A program made the position numbers and the translations under genes. This document shows, one piece after another, positions 11,611-18,902 of a stretch of 24,105 bases of DNA (position 1 is its first letter; every line of letters begins with the position of its first letter). The DNA is taken from assembly GCA_947589635.1 (NCBI GenBank), contig CANQCC010000007.1, forward strand, positions 1 through 24,105. The letters are read 5' to 3'. The DNA comes from an uncultured Clostridia bacterium (GTDB lineage Bacteria; Bacillota; Clostridia; Christensenellales; CAG-917). Below the pieces are notes generated by a model that did not search any database, had not been told where the DNA came from, and worked only from the letters and a program-made list of their open reading frames with translations.

Positions 11611-11996
11611 TTTATCGCGTAAGTTTGAACGGAAAGATATACGAAGTGGAAGTCGAAAAGGGCGAAGCGGTCATCAAGTCGGAATTTGACGCCGCCATTC
11701 CCACGGCGCAGCCCGCGGCAGTCGAAGCTCCCGCGGCAACTCCCGTCGCAGCGCCCGCCCATGCGGCAAGCGCAAGCGGCAGCGCGGCGGCAATCAAGGC
11801 GCCCATGCCCGGCAACATAAACGCCGTCAAGGTGACGGCGGGGCAATCCGTCAAAAAAGGCGACGTGCTTATAATTCTCGAGGCCATGAAGATGGAAAAC
11901 GAGATCGTCGCCCCCAAGGACGGGAAAATAGGTCAGATCTATGTTCAGAAAGGCGCCGTCGTCGAAACGGGCGCGCCCCTTATCGAAGTCTTGTGA
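11607..11996 (+). CDS. biotin carrier subunit of oxaloacetate decarboxylase
   Basis: Carries the carboxylated biotin between the alpha active site and the membrane pump; 129 aa. A short N-terminal segment (residues 1-30) is followed by a flexible Ala/Pro-rich linker (about 31-62) and a biotinyl domain (about 63-129). The biotinylation motif EAMKMEN places the acceptor lysine at K95, and IKAPMPGNINAV marks the domain start. It overlaps oadG by 4 nt and ends 8 nt before oadB. It replaces the C-terminal domain missing from OadA here. The same kind of protein serves other biotin-dependent decarboxylases, but the operon makes the assignment clear. Confidence 0.93.
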   Translation: MIYRVSLNGKIYEVEVEKGEAVIKSEFDAAIPTAQPAAVEAPAATPVAAPAHAASASGSAAAIKAPMPGNINAVKVTAGQSVKKGDVLIILEAMKMENEIVAPKDGKIGQIYVQKGAVVETGAPLIEVL

Positions 11997-12004
11997 GGTA
12001 GGCT

Positions 12005-13186
12005 ATGAACATAGGCGAAATTCTGAAAAATCTTTGGAACGGAAGCGGGTTTCATCTCTTCGGCGGCGACAACGGTTGGCAGTCGATAGTCATGATAATC
12101 GTCGCGCTGTTCTTCCTCTATCTCGGCATCAAAAAGAAGTTCGAGCCGTTGCTGCTTGTGGGCATAGCGTTCGGAATGTTGCTGACAAACCTTCCGGGCA
12201 GCGATATGTATCACAGCGAATGGTGGACGACGACGGACATAGATTATCTTGAGATCTTACGTCACGGCGGACTTCTCGACATCCTCTACATAGGCGTAAA
12301 GACGGGCGTATATCCCTGCCTCATCTTCATGGGCGTAGGCGCGATGACGGACTTTGGTCCCATGCTTTCCCGCCCAAGTTCGTTGATACTTGGCGCGGCG
12401 GCGCAGGGCGGCATATATCTTGTGCTTATCCTTGCGGCGGCGACGGGCATGTTCACGGGCGGCGAGGCGGCGTCCATATCCATAATAGCGGGCGCGGACG
12501 GCCCCACGGCGATATTCCTCACAAAGACGCTGGCGCCTCAATTGCTTGCGCCTATCGCGGTCGCGGCGTACAGCTATATGGCTCTCATTCCCCTGCTGCA
12601 ACCTCCTTTTATGAAGTTGCTCACGACAAAGAAGGAGCGCATGGCGGTCATGACCTCCACAAGGCCCGTCAGCAAGAAGGAAAAGATAATCTTCCCCATC
12701 CTCGTCACCATACTTGTGTCGCTGCTTTTGCCCTCCGTGGCGCCTCTGCTCGGAAGCCTGATGTTCGGCAACCTGCTTAAGGAGTGCGGAGTCACCGAAA
12801 GGCTGTCCGACACGGCGCAGAACGCGCTTATGAACATAGTCACGCTTTTCCTCGGCATATCCGTAGGCGCGACGGCGGTCGGATCAGTGTTCCTCACCAC
12901 GAAGACTTTGCTTATCATTGTGCTTGGCCTTGCGGGATTTGTGCTTGCGACGATATGCGGTCTGCTTATAGGCAAACTGCTTTACGTCATCTCCAAGGGC
13001 AAGATAAATCCGCTTATAGGTTCTGCCGGCGTCTCGGCGGTGCCCATGGCGGCGCGAGTCAGCAACACGGTCGGCTTGCAATACAACAAGGGCAACTACC
13101 TGCTTATGCACGCGATGGGACCAAACGTCGCGGGAGTCATAGGCTCGGCGGTCGCGGCGGGTTTCCTGCTTGCGGTATTTGCCTAA
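12005..13186 (+). CDS. oadB: oxaloacetate decarboxylase beta subunit (Na+ pump)
   Basis: Integral membrane subunit that decarboxylates carboxybiotin and exports Na+; 393 aa with many hydrophobic helices. The conserved Na+-site motif IIAGADGPTAI is present, with D165 matching the essential Asp of the family (D203 in Klebsiella). The signatures GSAGVSAVPMAARVS and MHAMGPNVAGVIGSA follow near the C-terminus. It starts 8 nt after the biotin carrier stop, with GAGG as a partial ribosome binding site. Methylmalonyl-CoA and glutaconyl-CoA decarboxylases have homologous beta subunits, but their alpha subunits belong to a different family, so the oxaloacetate substrate is preferred. An anaerobe could use it to gain a sodium gradient from citrate or amino-acid breakdown; that role is inference. 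Confidence 0.94.
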   Translation: MNIGEILKNLWNGSGFHLFGGDNGWQSIVMIIVALFFLYLGIKKKFEPLLLVGIAFGMLLTNLPGSDMYHSEWWTTTDIDYLEILRHGGLLDILYIGVKTGVYPCLIFMGVGAMTDFGPMLSRPSSLILGAAAQGGIYLVLILAAATGMFTGGEAASISIIAGADGPTAIFLTKTLAPQLLAPIAVAAYSYMALIPLLQPPFMKLLTTKKERMAVMTSTRPVSKKEKIIFPILVTILVSLLLPSVAPLLGSLMFGNLLKECGVTERLSDTAQNALMNIVTLFLGISVGATAVGSVFLTTKTLLIIVLGLAGFVLATICGLLIGKLLYVISKGKINPLIGSAGVSAVPMAARVSNTVGLQYNKGNYLLMHAMGPNVAGVIGSAVAAGFLLAVFA

Positions 13187-13201
13187 CGCTTTATCGGTAT
13201 C

Positions 13202-13237
13202 GCCGCTCCGTCATATAATGAGGGGGCGGCGCGCCGC
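13202..13237 (+). repeat. GC-rich palindromes between oadB and the EamA gene
   Basis: GCCGCTCC (13202-13209) can pair with GGGGCGGC (13223-13230) with one wobble, and GCGGCGCGCCGC (13226-13237) is a perfect 12-bp palindrome. The two structures compete for the same bases. A TATAAT (13214-13219) lies in the first loop. There is no T-tract, so termination of the oad operon here is not shown. It could be a weak terminator, an operator or a leader structure for the next gene. Confidence 0.4.
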
Positions 13238-13253
13238 TTGAAATCGGAGTCGG

Positions 13254-14204
13254 ATGACAGACAGCAATCGCAAAAATTCGATGTTGGGCAGCGGTATTTT
13301 GGTCGTTTGCTCTCTGATTTGGGGGTTCGCGTTTATCCCTCAGAGGATGGCGACGACTACCATAGGCCACATTGCGTTCAACTGCCTGAGGTTTGTTCAG
13401 GCGGTCATTGTGCTTTTTGTCATCCTTCTCATTTTTAATTTTGTAAACAAGAAGCGCGGCATAAAGACCCCGGGCTGGAATAAGGATACGATCTTAGGCG
13501 GCGCTCTTGCGGGCATTTCCCTGTTTCTTGCGACAAATCTTCAACAATACGGGCTTGCCACGTCCACGGTGGGAAAGGCAAGTTTTATCACGGCGATGTA
13601 TATCGTGTTTGTGCCTCTGCTCGGGCTGTTGATGGGAAAGCGCCCAAGTCTCAACTGCTGCTACGCGATAGTCATTGCCATGGCGGGCTTCTTTATGTTG
13701 TGCATAGAGGACGGGCTTAAGATAGAGCTTGGCGACGCGCTTTTGTTGCTTTGCGCGCTGCTACTGTCCATGCAGATAAGTTTTATCGACATATTCTGCA
13801 AGGACGCCGACCCTCTCAAGCTGACTTTCGTACAATTTTTGGTATGCGCGCTCCTCGGGATCCCCGCGATGGCGATCGTCGGTTTCCCGTCCGGGGCGGA
13901 AATCAAAAACAGCGCGTTTTCCCTCCTCTATCTCGGCGTACTTTCGGCGGGCGTAGGCTTCACGCTTCAGACAATAGGTCAAAAATACACTCCGCCCACC
14001 CTCGCCACTCTCATCATGAGCATGGAGGCGATAATAGGCATTCTGGGCGGTACTCTCATCATGAAAGAGCATCACACCATGGTTCAGCTTTGCGGCTGCC
14101 TCGTTGTGTTTATCGCCGTGTTCATCGCGCAAATCGAGACGCACAAAACCATGCTCGTCTTTGACAAGGCAAGTTTCGCCTTGACAGAAAAGTCCAAAAG
14201 TTGA
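13254..14204 (+). CDS. EamA-family (DMT) membrane transporter
   Basis: Predicted inner-membrane transporter of the drug/metabolite (EamA) superfamily; 316 aa with about ten hydrophobic helices in two repeated halves. The opening segment SLIWGFAFIPQRMAT and the helix-loop pattern are typical of the family. The substrate cannot be read from sequence; relatives export amino acids, nucleotides or drugs. ATG 13254 has a GGAG about 5 nt upstream. A TATAAT at 13214-13219 could be its own -10, though no good -35 precedes it, and readthrough from oadB, 67 nt upstream, is also possible. The next gene starts 3 nt after its stop, so the two are probably one unit. Confidence 0.88.
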   Translation: MTDSNRKNSMLGSGILVVCSLIWGFAFIPQRMATTTIGHIAFNCLRFVQAVIVLFVILLIFNFVNKKRGIKTPGWNKDTILGGALAGISLFLATNLQQYGLATSTVGKASFITAMYIVFVPLLGLLMGKRPSLNCCYAIVIAMAGFFMLCIEDGLKIELGDALLLLCALLLSMQISFIDIFCKDADPLKLTFVQFLVCALLGIPAMAIVGFPSGAEIKNSAFSLLYLGVLSAGVGFTLQTIGQKYTPPTLATLIMSMEAIIGILGGTLIMKEHHTMVQLCGCLVVFIAVFIAQIETHKTMLVFDKASFALTEKSKS

Positions 14205-14207
14205 ACT

Positions 14208-14576
14208 ATGGGACACTTTGTGCGGGTCTATCTTATTGCGCAGACAAAAACCCCTTCGCCACAGTTTGAAAAAGCTCTGGACGCGATAGGCGGCTTTTCT
14301 CCGCGCGGGAAAGGCAAATATGTCGCGGCTTATTATGAGGGCAGCCCGAGCTATATAAGCGACGTGTTGAGAGAAACACTCCGGCCGTATTTCGGCAAAG
14401 AACAAGCGCTAAGGCGACTGAAAGAGGACTTTGACGCCATCCTGCGCCTCGAGATAGTGCCGGAGCTTGTTGCAAACAGCGACGTCCCCCTCCCCTGCCT
14501 CTCGCTTGACGGAGACATAATCAAGTTTTTATATCTGAGCGGTGCGGAGCACGACCTCGACCTGTACGTGCTGTGA
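14208..14576 (+). CDS. small protein resembling DUF4279
   Basis: 122-aa soluble protein of unknown function. The N-terminus HFVRVYLIAQTKTPS looks like a beta strand leading into a helix. The ending PCLSLDGDIIKFLYLSGAEH, followed by a hydrophobic LDLYVL terminus, is the pattern I associate with the DUF4279 family, so I place it there with moderate confidence. No signal peptide or membrane segment is visible. It begins 3 nt after the EamA stop with no clear ribosome binding site, implying translational coupling. The last bases of the gene form one copy of a 21-bp direct repeat (14570-14590). Confidence 0.7.
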   Translation: MGHFVRVYLIAQTKTPSPQFEKALDAIGGFSPRGKGKYVAAYYEGSPSYISDVLRETLRPYFGKEQALRRLKEDFDAILRLEIVPELVANSDVPLPCLSLDGDIIKFLYLSGAEHDLDLYVL

Positions 14577-14590
14577 CCTTGCGCAATTTG
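14570..14590 (+). repeat. 21-bp direct repeat, copy 1
   Basis: This copy matches 14661-14681 with two substitutions (T/C at the fifth base and G/T in the TTGCKC part); the core is GACCTTGC. It spans the stop codon of the DUF4279-like gene, while the second copy lies 91 bp downstream in the intergenic region. Confidence 0.6.
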
Positions 14591-14660
14591 GCGGGAAACC
14601 GATTGAAACATGGATGGATTTCCGCCGATCGGTCCAATCGGATCGCACTAAAACATAAGC

Positions 14661-14681
14661 GCTGCGACCTTGCTCAATTTG
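14661..14681 (+). repeat. 21-bp direct repeat, copy 2
   Basis: Second copy of the repeat at 14570-14590 (19 of 21 bases identical). Its end overlaps the putative -35 (TTGAGT, 14679-14684) of the following DUF2804 gene. Between the copies, CCGATTG and CAATCGG can pair as a 7-bp inverted repeat. Confidence 0.6.
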
Positions 14682-14709
14682 AGTATTGTATTTTTGGCGA
14701 TTATATAAT
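14679..14709 (+). promoter_or_regulatory. candidate promoter of the first DUF2804 gene
   Basis: TTGAGT (14679-14684) is followed after 17 nt by TATATA (14702-14707), or after 19 nt by TATAAT (14704-14709). The AT-rich stretch stands out in a GC-rich neighbourhood. Transcription would start near 14715, giving a leader of about 45 nt. Confidence 0.55.
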
Positions 14710-14721
14710 AAAATAATATTT

Positions 14722-14755
14722 CGGAGGCGGGCAAAAAGACATGCCTCCGCGGAGG
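14722..14755 (+). promoter_or_regulatory. leader with duplicated SD and an anti-SD between the copies
   Basis: CGGAGGC (14722-14728) is perfectly complementary to GCCTCCG (14743-14749). The latter abuts CGGAGG (14750-14755), the ribosome binding site of ATG 14762, so CCTCCGCGGAGG (14744-14755) is a perfect palindrome. GCCTCCG can therefore pair with the upstream copy, a hairpin with a 14-nt loop that leaves the SD free. It could also pair with an SD in another molecule. An upstream in-frame ATG (14741) lies in the loop region. Confidence 0.5.
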
Positions 14756-14761
14756 GAAATT

Positions 14762-15895
14762 ATGGCAAAATCATGCAAAAAAACTTACGTGGGCTTCAAC
14801 GAGCTGTCCGAAAAGAGGAAACAGATCGAATATACTTCTCCCACTAAACTGCTCGACGACGACGGGACTCTGCTTGTAAAGGGCGGCTGGGCGCGCCACA
14901 ACCTGTTCGAGTACGACCGCACAAAGGCAAAGCCTCAATGCCGCGGCAAGGAATGGGACTTTTATCAATTCTCCGACGGCCGCTATATGGTGCAGATCTC
15001 GATGGCGAACATCTCCATAGGCGGATATGCCTCGACGGCGCTCGTCGACCTCACCGACGCCGAACACAAGAAAAAACCCATAAGCAGCATGGCTGTCTGG
15101 CTCGGCGGCAAAAATAAGCACGTCATGCCCGAAAATTGCGATCAGGGACACCCCAACGTCGTGGAATACAGCAAGGGTAAATACCTCTTCCGCGCGGAAA
15201 CGACGGACAAAAAGCGCACCGTGGACTTCAAAGGCCCCTACAAAGGGCAAATCGTCGAGGCGCACTTTGAGATGACCCTCTTCGACGACCACGAGAACAT
15301 CACCATCGTCACCCCCTTCAAGGACAAGAAAGGCAATTATAAACCCACCCGCTTCTTTATGACCATGAAACAGAATTGCATGCCCGCAAGCGGCTACTTC
15401 AAAGTGGGCGATACGACGATAAACTTCGACAGCAAAGACACCTTCGCTGTGCTCGACTGGGGCAGAGGCGTGTGGCCGTATAAAAACGTCTGGTACTGGG
15501 GCAACGGCGCTCAGCACATAGCCGACAGCGAAGGCAAAGACCATATCTTCGGCTTCGAGATCACGTGGGCGATCGGCGACGAATCCAACGCCACCGAAAC
15601 CTGCCTCTTCTACGACGGAAAAGCGCACAAGATAGGCTCCGTCGACGTCGAGGTCTTCCCCAAAAACGACAAGTGGCTGCAACCTTGGCACTTCATCTCG
15701 GACGACGGCAGATTCGATCTGACCATGACGCCCTATTTTGACCACCATTCAGACATGAACGTCCTCAACATAGTCCGTCTGCACTCCCACCAGGTCCACG
15801 GCCTCTGGAACGGCACCGTCACCCTCGACGACGGCACCAAACTGGATATCAGGGATATGTATGCGTTCTGCGAATACGTCGAAAACAAATGGTAA
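14762..15895 (+). CDS. DUF2804 family protein (first copy)
   Basis: 377-aa protein of the uncharacterised DUF2804 family. The diagnostic block VLDWGRGVWPYKNVWYWGNG is at about residues 230-249. It is followed by ENLFYDGKAHKIG-like text (TCLFYDGKAHKIGSVDVEVF), PWHFISDDGRFDLTMTP and a terminal HSHQVHGLWNGTVTLDDGTK. The family is thought to be beta-rich and is compared with the AttH/CrtC-like lipocalin-type barrels; its biochemical role is unknown. There is no signal peptide. I chose ATG 14762 because GGAGG is 6 nt upstream. ATG 14741 in the same frame is possible but lies inside the leader hairpin. The stop codon is formed by the first bases of the repeat array at 15894. A second DUF2804 gene lies at 22540-23643. 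Confidence 0.85.
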   Translation: MAKSCKKTYVGFNELSEKRKQIEYTSPTKLLDDDGTLLVKGGWARHNLFEYDRTKAKPQCRGKEWDFYQFSDGRYMVQISMANISIGGYASTALVDLTDAEHKKKPISSMAVWLGGKNKHVMPENCDQGHPNVVEYSKGKYLFRAETTDKKRTVDFKGPYKGQIVEAHFEMTLFDDHENITIVTPFKDKKGNYKPTRFFMTMKQNCMPASGYFKVGDTTINFDSKDTFAVLDWGRGVWPYKNVWYWGNGAQHIADSEGKDHIFGFEITWAIGDESNATETCLFYDGKAHKIGSVDVEVFPKNDKWLQPWHFISDDGRFDLTMTPYFDHHSDMNVLNIVRLHSHQVHGLWNGTVTLDDGTKLDIRDMYAFCEYVENKW

Positions 15896-15946
15896 AACCG
15901 TCTGTACGGGCGAATAGCTTTGTCAGCGTACTTTTGCGTACGTGGC
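15894..15946 (-). repeat. repeat element copy R1 (reverse orientation, internally deleted)
   Basis: Bases 15894-15928 are the reverse complement of 16201-16235 at 34 of 35 positions. The match then breaks, and a short GCGTAC...GTACGT motif follows. R1 therefore looks like an inverted, shortened copy of the element seen in full at 16112-16235. Its first base pairs complete the TAA stop of the DUF2804 gene. Confidence 0.75.
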
Positions 15947-15984
15947 TTGCAAGAAAAATTTATATATCAAACTTAGATAACTTA

Positions 15985-16094
15985 AAAACCGTCTGTACGG
16001 GATGAAGAGCGCGAAAGCGCCCTTTTCCTGAGCGTCGAGCGTACTTAAGCGTACGTGACGGCGAAGGCAAACCCCTCTGACAAAGCTATTCGCC
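15985..16094 (+). repeat. repeat element copy R2 (right end degraded)
   Basis: Bases 15985-16060 are identical over 76 bp to 16112-16187. The middle then diverges, and the 18-bp block at 16077-16094 (CTGACAAAGCTATTCGCC) returns to identity with 16203-16220. The terminal CCCGTACAGGCGG arm is missing. It contains a GCGC-GAAA-GCGC mini-hairpin, a GNRA-type loop if transcribed. Confidence 0.8.
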
Positions 16095-16111
16095 TAACGT
16101 TTGATTGATGT

Positions 16112-16235
16112 AAAACCGTCTGTACGGGATGAAGAGCGCGAAAGCGCCCTTTTCCTGAGCGTCGAGCGTACTTAAGCGTACGTGACGTAAAGGAAAAGGG
16201 CGCTGACAAAGCTATTCGCCCGTACAGGCGGTTTT
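16112..16235 (+). repeat. repeat element copy R3 (complete, 124 bp, MITE-like)
   Basis: The ends are inverted repeats: 16112-16128 pairs with 16219-16235 at 16 of 17 positions. Inside are a perfect 14-bp inverted repeat (AGCGCCCTTTTCCT 16143-16156 with 16191-16204), then CGTC/GACG, then CGTAC/GTACG around a 6-nt loop. The element is nearly self-complementary. TA dinucleotides flank it, which would suit an IS630/mariner-type mobile element, but no transposase is present. The mobile nature is inference. Confidence 0.8.
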
Positions 16236-16236
16236 T
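16112..16236. terminator. bidirectional terminator formed by R3
   Basis: On the plus strand the outer stem CCGTCTGTACGGG...CCCGTACAGGCGG is followed by TTTTT. On the minus strand the same stem is followed by TTTT. It sits between two convergent genes and could end both transcripts. The minus-strand gene's stop codon lies within the T-run. Confidence 0.65.
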
Positions 16237-18676
16237 ACTCGTAGTCTTTCCAGATAGACTTATAAGCCTTCTCAAAATACTCAATGTCATTCATGCGCTC
16301 ATTGCCCATGGTGTTGACTCTGAGGTTGTAGAGGTTGGTCTGCTTGGTGTTTTTGAGGTCCTCTTCGATGAGGTCGTGCAGGCTCTTGCGCTCGTCCTTG
16401 CCGATGCCGAAATCAAAGACGAAGTCGAGAGGAAGCTCGCCGCCCTCTTCGGGGAGAGACTCATCTCCATAGGTTTGATAGAGTTCGTTGTCCCACACAG
16501 AGTAGGTGTTGAGAAGCACGAAGATGCCCGCATAGCCGTTGGATGTGGAGCCGCTCTCGATGAAGCTGTCCGCGACAACAAATGCGATGTTGTTGCCCGC
16601 GAGCGTGCCGTCGGAGCCTTCCTCGGCGCCCTTAAAGCAATCGTCGGTGACTTCGCCGTTATAGTAGCTGCCGGTGCCTTTCTTGATGAGCTGACGCGCA
16701 TAGGAGGTGAAGTCCTCAAGATAGTTGCTGGTCTCTCCCTCGGGGCTGATGAGATAGCCGAGGCCGTTGTTGTTGGAGCTGGACGTCACGGCGCCTGTGT
16801 CGTCGCCGACGATGTACGCCCACTTTGTCGCGAGCTGTCTGAGCCAATATATTTCCGTTCTCTTTTCGAGCCCGGCGTCCTCAACCTGCTTGAAGCTGTT
16901 GTAGATCTGGTGTATTATGCCGGGGCGGGTCGTGCCTTCGTCATCATAGTCAAACGCGGGGACTTCCTCAAGTAGATATGCCATTGCGGGATGCTCCGTG
17001 GCGTTCACCTTGATCTCGTACTCGTCGGCGATTGGGTTGCCCTCCTCGTCGAGCTTCTGCCCGAAGGACAAAATCTGATCGTAGTCATTCTTATAGACTG
17101 CGTCGTCTCCTTCGCCGCTGACTTTATGCTGATAGGAATGATCGTACTCGCCCGTCACGCCGATATAGCCGTAGGGGTTGTTCGGGTCGGTCATCGGGTC
17201 GCGCAATTCGACCTCTTCGCCGTCCTTCTCGACCGTGGCGTCCGCGTCGTAGTTGGGGTTGGACACCTTGACCTTGAGTTCGGACAGATAGATGTTGCGA
17301 AGCACTCTGACCGCCTGTTTGTTGGCGGGATTGGCGGTGAGTCTGGAGGTGAGCTTTGCAAGGCTGTCCTCGTCAAGTCTCAAAAGGATGTTGGTGACAA
17401 AGCCGTAGCTGCCGTACGTGCCGTCATCGTACTCCTTGAGGGTGTGATAGTATGTGCTGTCGAGGCTGCTGCCAAGCGCGGATGAGTATGCGCTGTCGGA
17501 GAGCTCGAAGTTTTCTTTATTCTGTTTGACCACGCGGTCAAATTCCGCCTGGATCTCATCTTCGGTCACCTCCACCGTCTCGCCGAGTTTCCTCTCGAGG
17601 CGATCGATGATAAGCGAATTGTATTGAGATTCAAGATAGTAGTCATAGCACTCGTCCACGCTCTTCTTGTAGATGTTGCTCTGCAAATTCTTCTTGAGGT
17701 CGGAAAGCGCGTCGTCAATGTATTTTTTGAGCACGGTTTCAAGCTGTTCGCCCTCTTCGAGCTGAATATTTTCTACAAAGTCCTCTTCCTTCAACTCGTC
17801 GTAAAGGGTCGCGTAGTACTCGTCGCTGAAGAACTTATACGCGGGAGAGGCGACCTCGTCGGAGTCGGGATCGTAGTCGGCGTCTTCATCCTCTTCTTCC
17901 TCTTCGGGAATTGCGGTGCGGGGCGCAGTGTATTTTTCCCACTTCGCATAAAGAGTGGTCGCGTTGTTGATGGCAGTATCAAAACTGAACTCCTCGCCTT
18001 CGAAGTCCTTGTTTGAATACCAGCCGTAGAAGGTATATCCGTCCTTGGTGGGGTCGTCGGGCTGTTTGGCCTTCGTGCCCTTCTGGATGCGCTGTCTTTC
18101 TATCTCGGTGCCGCCGTCCGTGTCGAAGCGCACGATGACGGGTTCCTTGACGTCGTTGTCTTCTTCCTCGTCCTCGGCGGGAGTCGTGGAATCGGTGTCG
18201 TTATTGTAGTTGTCCTCGGTGATGGCGTTTGTGATGAGCGTCTTCAGGGAGGAGAGCAAGCTCTCGTTGGCATCCTCAACCGCCTTATTTCTCTCCGAAG
18301 CGGAAAGAAGGTCGGGAGTTTTGGGAACGCCGCCCTCGGGGACTTTGTCGGTGTTGTGATCAAGCAAATAGACCTGCTCTCTTGCATAGAGCGTCAAAAG
18401 GCGCTGCTGCGCAAGCGATTGCAATACGTATTTTGCCGCTTCCTGAGCGGACATGCCGTAATAATTGACATAATAGTAGGCATAGCTTGCAAAACTCGAA
18501 CGCAATTCGAACTTGTATATCTCGGAAGTCTCGCCGTTATAATGCACCCTCGCGACGACCTGAGTCATGTCGCGCTCGTCATTGCGTGTGAAGATCTCGT
18601 CGCAACCGACAAGCAGCGTGAGCCCTATCGCGAGCAGAAGCACAATAACGGTTGCAAGTATCAGTTTCTTTTTCAT
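16235..18676 (-). CDS. large lipoprotein with PrsA/SurA-like body and an InlB-type repeat
   Basis: 813-aa exported lipoprotein. The N-terminus MKKKLILATVIVLLLAIGLT followed by LLVGC is a lipoprotein signal with lipid-acceptor C25. Residues about 38-105 resemble the SurA/PrsA N-terminal helical region. Residues about 178-248 form an InlB B-type (Listeria-Bacteroides) repeat (FDTDGG...DGYTFYGWY...TLYAKWEK), flanked by acidic linkers (about 155-177 and 257-275). Residues about 345-395 (LGETVEVTEDEIQAEFDRVV) again resemble a PrsA/SurA segment. No canonical parvulin active site could be read, so foldase activity is uncertain; a surface binding role is equally possible. ATG 18676 has GGAG 8 nt upstream. 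It is monocistronic, with its own promoter, and convergent with the DUF2804 gene. Confidence 0.88.
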   Translation of the reverse strand: MKKKLILATVIVLLLAIGLTLLVGCDEIFTRNDERDMTQVVARVHYNGETSEIYKFELRSSFASYAYYYVNYYGMSAQEAAKYVLQSLAQQRLLTLYAREQVYLLDHNTDKVPEGGVPKTPDLLSASERNKAVEDANESLLSSLKTLITNAITEDNYNNDTDSTTPAEDEEEDNDVKEPVIVRFDTDGGTEIERQRIQKGTKAKQPDDPTKDGYTFYGWYSNKDFEGEEFSFDTAINNATTLYAKWEKYTAPRTAIPEEEEEDEDADYDPDSDEVASPAYKFFSDEYYATLYDELKEEDFVENIQLEEGEQLETVLKKYIDDALSDLKKNLQSNIYKKSVDECYDYYLESQYNSLIIDRLERKLGETVEVTEDEIQAEFDRVVKQNKENFELSDSAYSSALGSSLDSTYYHTLKEYDDGTYGSYGFVTNILLRLDEDSLAKLTSRLTANPANKQAVRVLRNIYLSELKVKVSNPNYDADATVEKDGEEVELRDPMTDPNNPYGYIGVTGEYDHSYQHKVSGEGDDAVYKNDYDQILSFGQKLDEEGNPIADEYEIKVNATEHPAMAYLLEEVPAFDYDDEGTTRPGIIHQIYNSFKQVEDAGLEKRTEIYWLRQLATKWAYIVGDDTGAVTSSSNNNGLGYLISPEGETSNYLEDFTSYARQLIKKGTGSYYNGEVTDDCFKGAEEGSDGTLAGNNIAFVVADSFIESGSTSNGYAGIFVLLNTYSVWDNELYQTYGDESLPEEGGELPLDFVFDFGIGKDERKSLHDLIEEDLKNTKQTNLYNLRVNTMGNERMNDIEYFEKAYKSIWKDYE

Positions 18677-18753
18677 ATCTACACTCCAAGTGCGATTAAA
18701 TGTTTACATTCGTCGCGTACGCACGAGACGCACGCGCAATATTAGTACAGATT

Positions 18754-18782
18754 ATTATACACATAACCGCGCGCCTATGCAA
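18754..18782 (-). promoter_or_regulatory. promoter of the lipoprotein gene
   Basis: On the minus strand, -35 TTGCAT (18777-18782), a 17-nt spacer and a perfect -10 TATAAT (18754-18759). The predicted start near 18747 leaves a leader of about 70 nt. Confidence 0.75.
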
Positions 18783-18902
18783 GCTTTTTTTAACTTTTAG
18801 ACTTATATTTAACTTGCAAAAACAATATTTATCCGCTTTTCATCATCCGCCCAAAATCGTTTTCCCGGCGTTTTCGGCGTTCAAAAGGGATAGATTTGTC
18901 CG

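Noticed and set aside
15894..16235. CRISPR array or tRNA cluster
   Set aside because: The copies are long, partly inverted and unequally spaced; no tRNA-like cloverleaf or uniform spacers are seen.
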